Shown here: piece after piece, positions 19,661-28,359 of the stretch
Position numbering within the stretch: the first letter of the stretch is position 1
Layout of the letters: every line of letters starts with the position of its first letter
DNA from: Ignavibacteriales bacterium
GTDB lineage: Bacteria; Bacteroidota; Ignavibacteria; Ignavibacteriales; SURF-24
NCBI GenBank assembly: GCA_003599415.1
Contig: QZKB01000067.1
Location: 1-64,000, forward strand
Direction: 5' to 3'
DNA length: 64,000 nucleotides
Made by a program: the position numbers and the translations under genes
Notes under the pieces: generated by a model
Seen by the model: only the letters and a program-made list of their open reading frames with translations
Database searches by the model: none
What the model was told of the DNA's origin: nothing

Positions 19661-20152
19661 ATGAATCAACAAAAAAATCCAAATGAACCTTGCTGCCCAA
19701 AGTTTAATCCAGAACCATGGGATGAGAAAGAACATGTATGGAATGAAAAGTTATTTATTCAGGATGAGGTAAGACAAATCTTTCATATTCCACTAAACAT
19801 TGGGAAAGTAATAACACGGATGTGGGAAAAAATCCAGAAGGAAAATGCCGCACCGCCAAACGAAGAATTTATTATGCTTGCTTATGATCCTTCACCCTGG
19901 AAATCTGAAATCTATTTGACTGTAACAAAAGAAGTTCCCGAAGCGAAGAATGTTAAATTATCAGGTATATATCTTAGTAAAGTATTTGATGGGCCTTACA
20001 ATGCTGTTCCCAAATGGATTAAAGTGATGGATAAATTTGTTGAAGGGAAAGGAAAGAAGGTTAAGAAATATTATTTCTATTTTACTACCTGCCCAAAGTG
20101 CGCTAAGATTTACGGAAAAAATTATACAGTTGCTTTTGCAGATGTTGAATAG
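19661..20152 (+). CDS. Conserved hypothetical protein with N-terminal CC and C-terminal CxxC
   Basis: Full-length ORF with coding-like composition; NEPCCPKFNPEPWDEKEHVW and TTCPKCAKIYGKN. Confidence 0.6.
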   Translation: MNQQKNPNEPCCPKFNPEPWDEKEHVWNEKLFIQDEVRQIFHIPLNIGKVITRMWEKIQKENAAPPNEEFIMLAYDPSPWKSEIYLTVTKEVPEAKNVKLSGIYLSKVFDGPYNAVPKWIKVMDKFVEGKGKKVKKYYFYFTTCPKCAKIYGKNYTVAFADVE

Positions 20153-20166
20153 CAAATAATAAGCAA

Positions 20167-20187
20167 GGCACAATGTTAAATTGTGCC
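20167..20187. terminator. Hairpin between convergent genes; possible bidirectional terminator or REP-like remnant
   Basis: ggcacaat-gttaa-attgtgcc: 8-bp arms, 5-nt loop, between 20152 (+) and 20210 (-). Confidence 0.45.
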
Positions 20188-20209
20188 CTACTTAAATGGT
20201 TGAGATGTA

Positions 20210-21235
20210 TTAATAACTATCCGGTGTAATTACAACCTTCCCCCTGAAAATTCTGTAAATTACAATCGTATATATTACTACTATTGGTACACCGATAAGT
20301 GCGATAATAAGCATTGTAAATAATGTTTTCTCAGAAGACGATGCATTGTAAATAGTCAAACTGTTTGCAAGGTTTATGCTTGAGGGTACTAATCTTGGGA
20401 ACAGACTTAATGCTGCTAATCCAATCATAGTTGTAATTGTAACAGAAGATGCTAAAAATGCTCTACCGAACCTGGTAGCTTTTACTGCGATTGGAATATA
20501 AACAATTGAGGCGAAAAGCAAAATAAAGAGTATCCAGAAAATCGGATTTTTTAATATCCCGGTGAAAAGATATGATGCTTCAAAGAACGATGCAATTGTT
20601 GCAACAAGGTAAAGAGTTATTAGCACAATCCAGGTTTTGTTAATCCAACTGATCATTTTATCACGTTGTAAACCATCACATTTCATAGTCATATAAATTG
20701 CGCCATGCATTGTGAAGAGTACAAGGCTAATTAGTCCGATAAGAATCGAGTATGGATTTAACAGACCTAAGAATGATATCGAAGCACTAATTTTTCCGTC
20801 GACAATTTCAACCGGCAAACCTCTTAAGATATTTCCTACTGCAACTCCGTAAAGCAAAGCAGGGAGGAGACTGCCTATTGCAAAAGTGAAATCCCAGTAT
20901 TTTTTATTCTTTGGAGTTTCTGTGTATTTTCTGAATTCAAAGGAAACTGCCCTGAAGATTAAAGCAGTTAATAAAAGCATGAAAGCCAGATAAAACCCGC
21001 TGAATATGGTTGCGTATACAATTGGGAATGCAGCAAACAGAGCTCCACCACCGGTTAAAAGCCATACTTCATTCCCATCCCAGATAGGACCAATTGCATT
21101 CAGATTAATTCTTTTTTCATTTTCGTCTTTCGTAAAAAGATGAAGTACACCTACACCAAGATCAAAACCATCTAATACAGCATAACCAATTATTAGTACC
21201 ATGAATAATAAAAACCAGATTATATTTAAGTCCAT
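20210..21235 (-). CDS. cydB: Cytochrome bd ubiquinol oxidase subunit II
   Basis: YAVLDGFDLGVGVLHLF, GPIWDGNEVWLLTGGGALFAAFPIVYA. Confidence 0.95.
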   Translation of the reverse strand: MDLNIIWFLLFMVLIIGYAVLDGFDLGVGVLHLFTKDENEKRINLNAIGPIWDGNEVWLLTGGGALFAAFPIVYATIFSGFYLAFMLLLTALIFRAVSFEFRKYTETPKNKKYWDFTFAIGSLLPALLYGVAVGNILRGLPVEIVDGKISASISFLGLLNPYSILIGLISLVLFTMHGAIYMTMKCDGLQRDKMISWINKTWIVLITLYLVATIASFFEASYLFTGILKNPIFWILFILLFASIVYIPIAVKATRFGRAFLASSVTITTMIGLAALSLFPRLVPSSINLANSLTIYNASSSEKTLFTMLIIALIGVPIVVIYTIVIYRIFRGKVVITPDSY

Positions 21236-22569
21236 TATGCTAACACCTCCTTTCCTTTTATTGGATCAGGTCCGTGATTTATTTTTCGTTTCAACAGGAA
21301 AAGAAAAACAGATAAGAGAAGAATATAGATCAATCCGAAAAGTATAATTGAAAATAAAAGTTCACCTGTACCAACTGTAACTGAAACAGCGTCCCTGGTT
21401 TTCATTAATTTATATACAATCCATGGCTGGCGCCCCACTTCTGCCGCAATCCAACCTAACTGGCAGGCAATAAGCGGCAATGGTATTGACCATGCGAGTA
21501 GTTTTAAAACTTTCTTCTTTTCCCAGAGTTTGTCCTTCCTGATTAGAAACAGTGTAAGTGCCATTATAAAGATGAAGTACATTCCAAGGATTACCATATT
21601 ATGATAAGATACAAAGGTTAAAAATAATGGCGGTATTTCATCTTTTGGAAACTCATTAATGCCTTTTACTTTTGCATTAAAATCTCCAAATGCAAGCCAG
21701 CTTAGCACACCGGGTATTTCAATTTTAGCTTTTAGATCCGGAGGATGATTTGTTGGAAATGCAAACAATGCAATCGGAGCTCCTGTTTGCGTTGTATATA
21801 AACCCTGTAGCGCTGCAAATTTTTCCGGTTGTGTCTGTGCTACCTGTCTGCCGTGTTCGTGCCCAAATGGGAAAACTTCCAGAAGGGAGACAATCAAACC
21901 GAATATAACAGCAACCTTCATAGATTTTTTTGCTGTTTCAACTTCTTTGTTTTTAAGAATTAATAAAGCTGACACACCTGCCATAAGGAAAGCGCCGCTA
22001 ATTAAAGCAGCATTAAAAGTATGAAAGAAACGCACAAGCGTTGATGGATTAAAAACTGCTTCCCAGAAATTTGTTAATTCAGCTCTGCCGTTTCTGATGA
22101 CAAAGCCTGCTGGAGTTTGCTGCCATGAATTTGCCACAAGAATCCAGAATGCAGATATTGTTGCCCCGACGGCAACCATTAATATCGAGAAGAAATGAAC
22201 ACCTTTGGAAACACGTTCTCTTCCAAAGATATAAAGACCAAGGAAAGTTGATTCAAGAAAAAACGCAAAAACACCTTCTGCTGCCAATGGCGCTCCAAAA
22301 ATATCTCCGACAAATTTTGAGTATTCAGCCCAGTTTGTGCCGAATTGAAATTCCATCACAATACCAGTAGCAACGCCAACAGCAAAAATTAGGGCAAGTA
22401 TTTTGCCGAAAAATTTACCTATTGAAACATAGAACTCATTTTTCTTTTTCCAACCAAGCGCTTCAACAATTACAAGTATCCATGCTAATCCTATAGATAA
22501 AGGCGGAAAAAGGAAATGGAAACCTATGGTCATAGCAAACTGAAACCTGGCTAAGAGAACAGCATCCAT
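21235..22569 (-). CDS. cydA: Cytochrome bd ubiquinol oxidase subunit I
   Basis: LARFQFAMTIGFHFLFPPLSIGLAW, GATISAFWILVANSWQQTPAGF, EVGRQPWIVY. Confidence 0.96.
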   Translation of the reverse strand: MDAVLLARFQFAMTIGFHFLFPPLSIGLAWILVIVEALGWKKKNEFYVSIGKFFGKILALIFAVGVATGIVMEFQFGTNWAEYSKFVGDIFGAPLAAEGVFAFFLESTFLGLYIFGRERVSKGVHFFSILMVAVGATISAFWILVANSWQQTPAGFVIRNGRAELTNFWEAVFNPSTLVRFFHTFNAALISGAFLMAGVSALLILKNKEVETAKKSMKVAVIFGLIVSLLEVFPFGHEHGRQVAQTQPEKFAALQGLYTTQTGAPIALFAFPTNHPPDLKAKIEIPGVLSWLAFGDFNAKVKGINEFPKDEIPPLFLTFVSYHNMVILGMYFIFIMALTLFLIRKDKLWEKKKVLKLLAWSIPLPLIACQLGWIAAEVGRQPWIVYKLMKTRDAVSVTVGTGELLFSIILFGLIYILLLSVFLFLLKRKINHGPDPIKGKEVLA

Positions 22570-22583
22570 AAAGAGTATCTCCT

Positions 22584-23018
22584 TTAATGTGAATTAATTG
22601 ATCTATATTTTATTTTGTTTTCATCTGCAAGTTGTGCCAGTGTTTTTGCAGCCAGCATTTCTTTTAATTTCTGTTGAGCATCTGCCCATAGTACATGAAC
22701 CGGGCAACATTTTTTATTGGAACAGAAATCAGGACTTATCAAACATTTGTTTAATCCGATTTCACCTTCAACTGATTCAATTATATCAAGCGGTGTAATT
22801 ATTTCTGCGGATTTCATTAAACTTATACCACCACCAACTCCACGCTGGGATTGAAGTATACCGGATTTATTAAGCTGAGGTATAATTTTTCTAAGAAAAT
22901 TTTCAGGAATATCATTTGTCGAAGATATGTCGGAGATCTGGAAGATTGTTCCTTTTGATTTGGAGCAAATATATAACATTGCCCTCAGGGCATATTCACC
23001 GGTCATGGTTAATTGCAT
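22584..23018 (-). CDS. Rrf2 family transcriptional regulator (internal ATG chosen over the ORF-track start)
   Basis: MQLTMTGEYALRAMLYICSK, LRKIIPQLNKSGILQSQRGVGGGISL, Fe-S-type Cys cluster KCLISPDFCSNKKCCPVH. Confidence 0.9.
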   Translation of the reverse strand: MQLTMTGEYALRAMLYICSKSKGTIFQISDISSTNDIPENFLRKIIPQLNKSGILQSQRGVGGGISLMKSAEIITPLDIIESVEGEIGLNKCLISPDFCSNKKCCPVHVLWADAQQKLKEMLAAKTLAQLADENKIKYRSINSH

Positions 23019-23232
23019 AATTGATATCTCTGATTTGTTAAACGGCACAAGATAAATGCCAAATGTGACAAAAATTGTCCCATTTAAAATCATTTTATTT
23101 TTTTTCGAAAATCAAGCTATTGCTGATGCTGGTTGAAATCATTTTTAAGCGGATTATCATTCGCGGGAAAAATTTATAAATCTTTTTTCGATATTAAAAA
23201 AATCCCTGAAAAATTAATGAGGAGTTATTATT

Positions 23233-23634
23233 TTGAGTGAAGTGACAATTAAGTTGGAAATTTTATCAACCTTAAAGGATTTAAATGAATCCTGGACAAT
23301 AAGAAGTGATGTTGGTGAATTGGAAAAATATTTCCATGACAATATTGTTGTGTTTGAACCAGGCAGAAGAGAATTAAGGAACGGGAAAAAAGAATGTATT
23401 GAAGGATGGAAGTCTTTTATTGAAAAATTTAGAATTAACTACTGGAAAGAAAGTGATCATTTAGTTCAGATTTATAATGAAGGGAGAATGGCAGTTGTAA
23501 CTTATTACTGGGAAATTTCAACTGAGGATAACGGGAAGAATTTTATTTCTAAAGGAAGAGATATGTTCGTTTTTGTAAAAGAGAATGAAAAGTGGTTAGC
23601 AGTTGCCGACCAATTTTCTTCTGATCCTTTATAG
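23233..23634 (+). CDS. NTF2-like / SnoaL-DUF4440-like small protein
   Basis: WTIRSDVGELEKYFHDNIVVFEPGRRE...MAVVTYYWEIS...GKNFISKGRDMFVFVKENEKWLAVADQFS. Confidence 0.7.
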   Translation: MSEVTIKLEILSTLKDLNESWTIRSDVGELEKYFHDNIVVFEPGRRELRNGKKECIEGWKSFIEKFRINYWKESDHLVQIYNEGRMAVVTYYWEISTEDNGKNFISKGRDMFVFVKENEKWLAVADQFSSDPL

Positions 23635-23702
23635 AAATTTATTGTTTTTGCATTTTCAAAAAATTATTTTATAACTGTTCGATTATTCATAGGGAGGTTC
23701 CA

Positions 23703-23948
23703 ATGAAGATTGTTCGTATGAATCCATTAAAGAGTGATTCTAAAACCGCCGCTTTCTTTGATATCGAAACTAATGATAGAGTTATTATCAAAGGATTCAG
23801 GTTAGTAAATGGTACTAATGGCTTATTCCTCTCTGCACCTAATGAAAAGGGGAAAGATGGAAAGTACTATGAGACGGTTATCCTGCCAAAGGAAATGAAA
23901 GAGGATTTGGAAAAGAAGGCTATAGAAGAATTTAATTCAAGTAAATAG
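23703..23948 (+). CDS. SpoVG-like protein
   Basis: Pattern IIKGFRLVNGTNGLFLSAPNEKGKDGKYYETVILPKEMKEDLEKKAIEEF resembles the SpoVG core (v.d.rvi.G.nGlFvamPs....dG.y.d...p...). Confidence 0.65.
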   Translation: MKIVRMNPLKSDSKTAAFFDIETNDRVIIKGFRLVNGTNGLFLSAPNEKGKDGKYYETVILPKEMKEDLEKKAIEEFNSSK

Positions 23949-24052
23949 TTCTTCATTTTTTTTATTTCTTAATACAGCTCTTATATCATAATCGTATCTT
24001 ACTTCATGAGTTTGATACCAAAGGAAATTCCTGATTTTTTTGGAGGTTCAAT

Positions 24053-25126
24053 ATGCTAAGGAGAATGATTCCGGTCTTAGTTTTGTTTTTCTATTTTAAT
24101 ATTCTCTCTACCTGCCAGGAAAAACAAGATGCAAATCTTCTTGAAGAATTAGATAAAAAATTTGAATCCCTTAACCATCGGTTAGATCAATTAGAGAAAG
24201 CTACTGATGACATTCTATGGTATAACAAAGTTGGCGATGTTGCAAATATTGATAAAGTTTTTATTGTTGGTCCACCGGCTGCTAACATTAAAAATAAAAC
24301 TGCGATGGGCGCGAACAACCCGTTGAAATTCTGGTGCTATGTTTTTATTCCTCAAAAAATTGACAGAGATAAAAAATATCCTTTGATAATCCTTCCGCAT
24401 GGTGGAGTCCATGCTGATTTTACAACTTATCATACTCATATTATAAGAGAGTTAATGGGACAAGGTTACATTGTAGCTGCTCCTGAATACCGTGGCAGTA
24501 CAGGTTATGGTGAAGGTTTTTATAAGAAAATTGATTATGGTGGATTAGAAGTTGAAGATAATTATGCGGCGCGTAACTGGATGGTAGAAAATTATGATTT
24601 TGTTGACGGAAACAGATGCGGAATTATGGGCTGGAGTCATGGTGGATTAATTGCTTTGATGGATATATTTCAACATCCTAAAGATTATAAAGTATGTTTT
24701 GCCGGGGTTCCGGTGAGTGATCTTGTTGCACGTATGGGTTATTGGGGAGCAGAGTACCAAAAAGAATTTGCTGCGGATTATCATATTGGTAAAACTGTTA
24801 CTGAAGATGTGCAGGAATATAGGAAACGTTCACCGGTTAATTATGCGGATAAACTTGAGACTCCGCTGTTAATACATACAAATACAAATGATGACGATGT
24901 GAACGTTTTAGAAGTAGAGAATCTTATAAAAGCACTTAAAGCGGCAGGGAAGGAATTTGAGTACGAAATATTTAAAGACGCACCGGGCGGACATAGTTTT
25001 GACCGAATCGATACTAAGCTTGCAAAGGAAACAAGGATGAAGATATACCAGTTTGTTGGTAAACATCTCAATCCGCCGTTTCCATTTAAATCAATTAAAG
25101 AATTGGAGAAAGCAGGGTACAAATAA
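24053..25126 (+). CDS. S9-family prolyl oligopeptidase-like alpha/beta hydrolase, secreted
   Basis: KYPLIILPHGGVHADF, VAAPEYRGSTGYGEGF, GIMGWSHGGLIALM, C-terminal GGHSF. Confidence 0.87.
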   Translation: MLRRMIPVLVLFFYFNILSTCQEKQDANLLEELDKKFESLNHRLDQLEKATDDILWYNKVGDVANIDKVFIVGPPAANIKNKTAMGANNPLKFWCYVFIPQKIDRDKKYPLIILPHGGVHADFTTYHTHIIRELMGQGYIVAAPEYRGSTGYGEGFYKKIDYGGLEVEDNYAARNWMVENYDFVDGNRCGIMGWSHGGLIALMDIFQHPKDYKVCFAGVPVSDLVARMGYWGAEYQKEFAADYHIGKTVTEDVQEYRKRSPVNYADKLETPLLIHTNTNDDDVNVLEVENLIKALKAAGKEFEYEIFKDAPGGHSFDRIDTKLAKETRMKIYQFVGKHLNPPFPFKSIKELEKAGYK

Positions 25127-25134
25127 ATGATTTT

Positions 25135-25656
25135 ATGAGTTTGTATAAAAACAAATTTCGAATTGAATCTAACAGGTTAAAAGAGTGGGATTATTCTAAT
25201 CCTTGGTGGTATTACATAAGCATAAATACAAAGAATCACGTTAATTGGTTCGGGGAAATAAAAAATGATAAAGTTGTGTTAAATGAAATTGGTCTGATAG
25301 TTAAAGAAAATCTGAATTCAATACATAAACATTTTGATATGGTTGAGTTAGATTCATTTATTATTATGCCTAATCATATACATGCAATAGTAATCATCAA
25401 CGAGATTGAAAATAAAATTAAATGTTCTGGTAGAGACGGGATATATCCCGTCTCTACGAAAAAAGCAATTTCACTTTCAACTATAATTGGAACATTTAAA
25501 GCTTCTGTTACAAGGTGGTGTAATAATAATGATATCAAGGAATTTAGTTGGCAGGAAAGATTTTATGATAGAATCATCCGTAATGATAAAGAATTAGAAA
25601 GGATCAGAAAATATATTCAACTAAATCCTATTAGGTGGGTAATTAAAAATTTGTAG
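25135..25656 (+). mobile_element. REP-associated tyrosine transposase (RAYT, Y1/IS200-like HUH nuclease)
   Basis: HUH motif IIMPNHIHAIVII, catalytic-Tyr region WQERFYDRIIRNDKELERIRKYIQLNP; flanking and internal palindromes. Confidence 0.88.
25430..25457. repeat. 28-bp perfect palindrome (REP-like) inside the RAYT reading frame
   Basis: GTAGAGACGGGATATATCCCGTCTCTAC is its own reverse complement; identical copy at 25653-25680. Confidence 0.9.
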
Positions 25657-25682
25657 AGACGGGATATATCCCGTCTCTACAA
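25651..25682. repeat. 32-bp palindrome with the same 28-bp core, containing the RAYT stop codon
   Basis: TTGTAGAGACGGGATATATCCCGTCTCTACAA; TAG at 25654-25656 is the stop of the RAYT ORF. Confidence 0.9.
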
Positions 25683-25767
25683 CAATTAAATTATATTCCA
25701 GCTGTATAATTAAATATCTGATTCTCATTTTCAGGTTTCAAATTTCCAATTTCAAATTTCCAGTTGT

Positions 25768-26478
25768 TCATTTACAGCAATCGTGCTGCATTACGGCAGC
25801 AGTTTTAATTGAGAGTTTTGGGGAAATATATTTGATACCTAAATTCAATCCTCGTAAAATAAAAATAATAGCAAGCAAAGCAATAAAGACAGGGATTAGT
25901 TTTGTAAGTCTTCTTCTTAATTGCAGAGTGATAAAATTCCCAAGTAAGGCAATTATCGTCATCATAGGTAAAGTCCCTAATCCAAACAAAATCATAAACA
26001 GTGCACCGTGTTGGATTGTGCCTGTAGCTGCTGCACCGGCAATTGCTACATATACTAATCCGCAGGGAAGAAAGCCATTTAGAATTCCAATTAATAATAA
26101 TGAACTTAGAGAATCTTTTCTCCATAATGATGTAAACGATTTTTTGATAACCGAAGTAAAATTATCTACGAGTTTTATTCGCGGAAGCTTATGAAGCAAT
26201 GACTTTGGGATTATGACGTAAAGTAAAAGCAATATTCCAATTGCAAGAGAAAGAGTTTGCTGGAATCCGAACAAAGCAATCTTACTTCCAATCAATCCGA
26301 AGAAAGCACCCATTAAAGCATAAGAAATTATTCTTCCGACATTATAAAGAACTCTTCCAAGCACAAACTTAAATTTATTTTGCTGAGATGACGGAAGAGC
26401 AAGTGCGATTGGCCCGCACATTCCGACGCAATGCAAACTTCCAATTAGACCAATTATAAATGCTGAAAGAATTTCCAT
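25768..26478 (-). CDS. Sulfite exporter TauE/SafE-like membrane protein associated with cbb3 oxidase cluster
   Basis: IGLIGSLHCVGMCGPIALALP, GILNGFLPCGLVYVAIAGAAATGT; adjacent to ccoH/ccoG. Confidence 0.85.
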   Translation of the reverse strand: MEILSAFIIGLIGSLHCVGMCGPIALALPSSQQNKFKFVLGRVLYNVGRIISYALMGAFFGLIGSKIALFGFQQTLSLAIGILLLLYVIIPKSLLHKLPRIKLVDNFTSVIKKSFTSLWRKDSLSSLLLIGILNGFLPCGLVYVAIAGAAATGTIQHGALFMILFGLGTLPMMTIIALLGNFITLQLRRRLTKLIPVFIALLAIIFILRGLNLGIKYISPKLSIKTAAVMQHDCCK

Positions 26479-26493
26479 TAGATTTTTTTCATC

Positions 26494-26937
26494 CTAAATA
26501 TTTATGATTTGTTCATTATAATATTCAAGCCCATCTGAAGTCCAGAGTACTTTTATTTTCCACAAACCTGTGTTAAGCTTTCCCGGCGTAATTTGCTGCG
26601 TTCCATTTTTATCTAAGTTAATTTTGATTGAAAAATCTCTGCTTTTATCTGCAGGTCTGTAAAAATTTATTGTTCCGCTTATTTTCTTTTCAAGCAACAT
26701 CTTTGGAAAGGCAAGTTTCAATGTCTTGTTCTCAACTTCTATTTTCGGTTTCTCCTCAAGTTCATTTGTTCTCTTCATCCTTTCAATCTGTTCCTGGTAT
26801 TTTATTTCTTCGTCATAATATTTGTGAGTAACTAAATCAACATCCTGGTTCATGAAATAGATTACAGATCCAAGAATAAGTACAACAAAAAAAATATAAA
26901 CAGCCACAATTCCTTTCCCCCAGTTCATCTTAATCAT
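26494..26937 (-). CDS. ccoH: FixH/CcoH-like cbb3 oxidase accessory protein
   Basis: MNWGKGIVAVYIFFVVLILGSVIYFMNQDVDLVTHKYYDEEIKYQEQIERMKRTNEL; gene order. Confidence 0.85.
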   Translation of the reverse strand: MIKMNWGKGIVAVYIFFVVLILGSVIYFMNQDVDLVTHKYYDEEIKYQEQIERMKRTNELEEKPKIEVENKTLKLAFPKMLLEKKISGTINFYRPADKSRDFSIKINLDKNGTQQITPGKLNTGLWKIKVLWTSDGLEYYNEQIINI

Positions 26938-28350
26938 TTAATCTTCCTCTTCTTCTATTTTACCAATGAACGTGGTCTGGATTTCTTTTATTTGTTTATC
27001 TCCTGTATACACTTCAAAAGCTATATTGGAGATAGTTGATTTAATTTCCTCTTCATCCATAACTATAAGAAACTTTGTTTCCGTTATCTGCTGTCCTTTA
27101 GCTATAATTCCACCGCCAATAATTTTTATTTCGCCTTTACCTTTTTTTATTTTAATGGAAACAGGTAAATCCATGAAGGTTTTATTTGTAATCTTTATAT
27201 CAAAAAGATTACTGATTTTATTATCCGCCTGTTCCTGCGAAAGCAAACCCGGTGTACGCAAAATAGTTACGTCAATGTCAGTTCTTGTTAATGCAAGAAA
27301 TGACAGTACGGATAACAGCACAAAAAGAACAATAGAATAACCGATCATCCTTGGAGTGATTCTAAATTTTGACCGCTCTTTAATCTGGTTTAAAGATGCA
27401 TACCTGATTAAACCTTTTGGTCTGTTCACCTTATTCATCACGAAGTTACAGGCATCAATACAGGCAGTACAATTGATGCATTCCAATTGTGTTCCGTTTC
27501 TTATATCAATTCCAGTGGGGCAAACTTCAACACATTGGTTACAATCAATACAATCACCAATATTCTGCTGCTCATTCTTTTTTATTTTTCCTCTCGGTTC
27601 ACCTCTGATAAAATCATAAGCAATCACAATTGAATTTGCATCAAGTAAAACACCCTGTAATCTTCCGTAAGGACAAACATAAATGCAGGCATATTCCCTG
27701 AACCATGAAAAGATTCCATAAAATATGAAAGAGAAGGAGAGCATTGCAATAAAACCAGCAAAGTGTACAGAAGGGGATTGTGTAATTACAAGGTATAATT
27801 TATCAACCCCGATTAGCCATGCGATAAGTACATTTGCAATGATGATTGATATTGCGAAAAAAATAATTTGCTTGGAAAACTTCTTTATTATCTTTTCAAA
27901 TGTCCAGGATGACTTTTTTAGTAATTGTTGTTGTTTAGAATCTCCTTCAATCCAGTATTCCACTTTGCGGAAAACCATTTCCATAAAAACTGTTTGCGGA
28001 CAAATCCAGCCGCAAAATACTCTTCCATAAACAGCTGTAAACAACAGGATAAAAACTACAAGCGTTATCATACCTAACAGAAGAATGTAAAAATCATGCG
28101 GACCGAAAATTGCTCCAAGTATAATAAATTTTCTTCCAAATACATCGAAAAGAAATATTGGTTCATTATCAATTTTTATAAACGGAGTTATAAAAAGAAA
28201 TGCAAATAAAATCCAGCTAACTATAACTCTGGATTTATGCAGGCTTCCCTTTGGTTTTTTGGGAAATATCCATTTACGTTTTCCTTTCTTGTCTACAATT
28301 CCAAGTGAATCACGGAAAACATCTTTCGGTTTTTGAAAAGTCTCTTCCAT
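26938..28350 (-). CDS. ccoG: Cytochrome c oxidase accessory protein CcoG (FixG/RdxA) with ferredoxin-type clusters
   Basis: GRVFCGWICPQTVFMEMVFRKVEYWIEGD, CIDCNQCVEVCPTGIDIRNGTQLECINCTACIDAC. Confidence 0.95.
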   Translation of the reverse strand: MEETFQKPKDVFRDSLGIVDKKGKRKWIFPKKPKGSLHKSRVIVSWILFAFLFITPFIKIDNEPIFLFDVFGRKFIILGAIFGPHDFYILLLGMITLVVFILLFTAVYGRVFCGWICPQTVFMEMVFRKVEYWIEGDSKQQQLLKKSSWTFEKIIKKFSKQIIFFAISIIIANVLIAWLIGVDKLYLVITQSPSVHFAGFIAMLSFSFIFYGIFSWFREYACIYVCPYGRLQGVLLDANSIVIAYDFIRGEPRGKIKKNEQQNIGDCIDCNQCVEVCPTGIDIRNGTQLECINCTACIDACNFVMNKVNRPKGLIRYASLNQIKERSKFRITPRMIGYSIVLFVLLSVLSFLALTRTDIDVTILRTPGLLSQEQADNKISNLFDIKITNKTFMDLPVSIKIKKGKGEIKIIGGGIIAKGQQITETKFLIVMDEEEIKSTISNIAFEVYTGDKQIKEIQTTFIGKIEEEED

Positions 28351-28359
28351 CTGCTTCTG

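Noticed and set aside
25430-25682. Possible CRISPR-like array (two identical 28-bp repeats)
   Set aside because: Only two copies, ~195 bp apart, perfectly palindromic and tied to a RAYT gene; fits REP, not CRISPR.
25832-28030. Plus-strand ORFs (25832-26194, 26966-27340, 27356-27619, 27725-28030)
   Set aside because: Antisense shadows of the TauE/SafE-like and CcoG genes, both strongly recognised on the minus strand.
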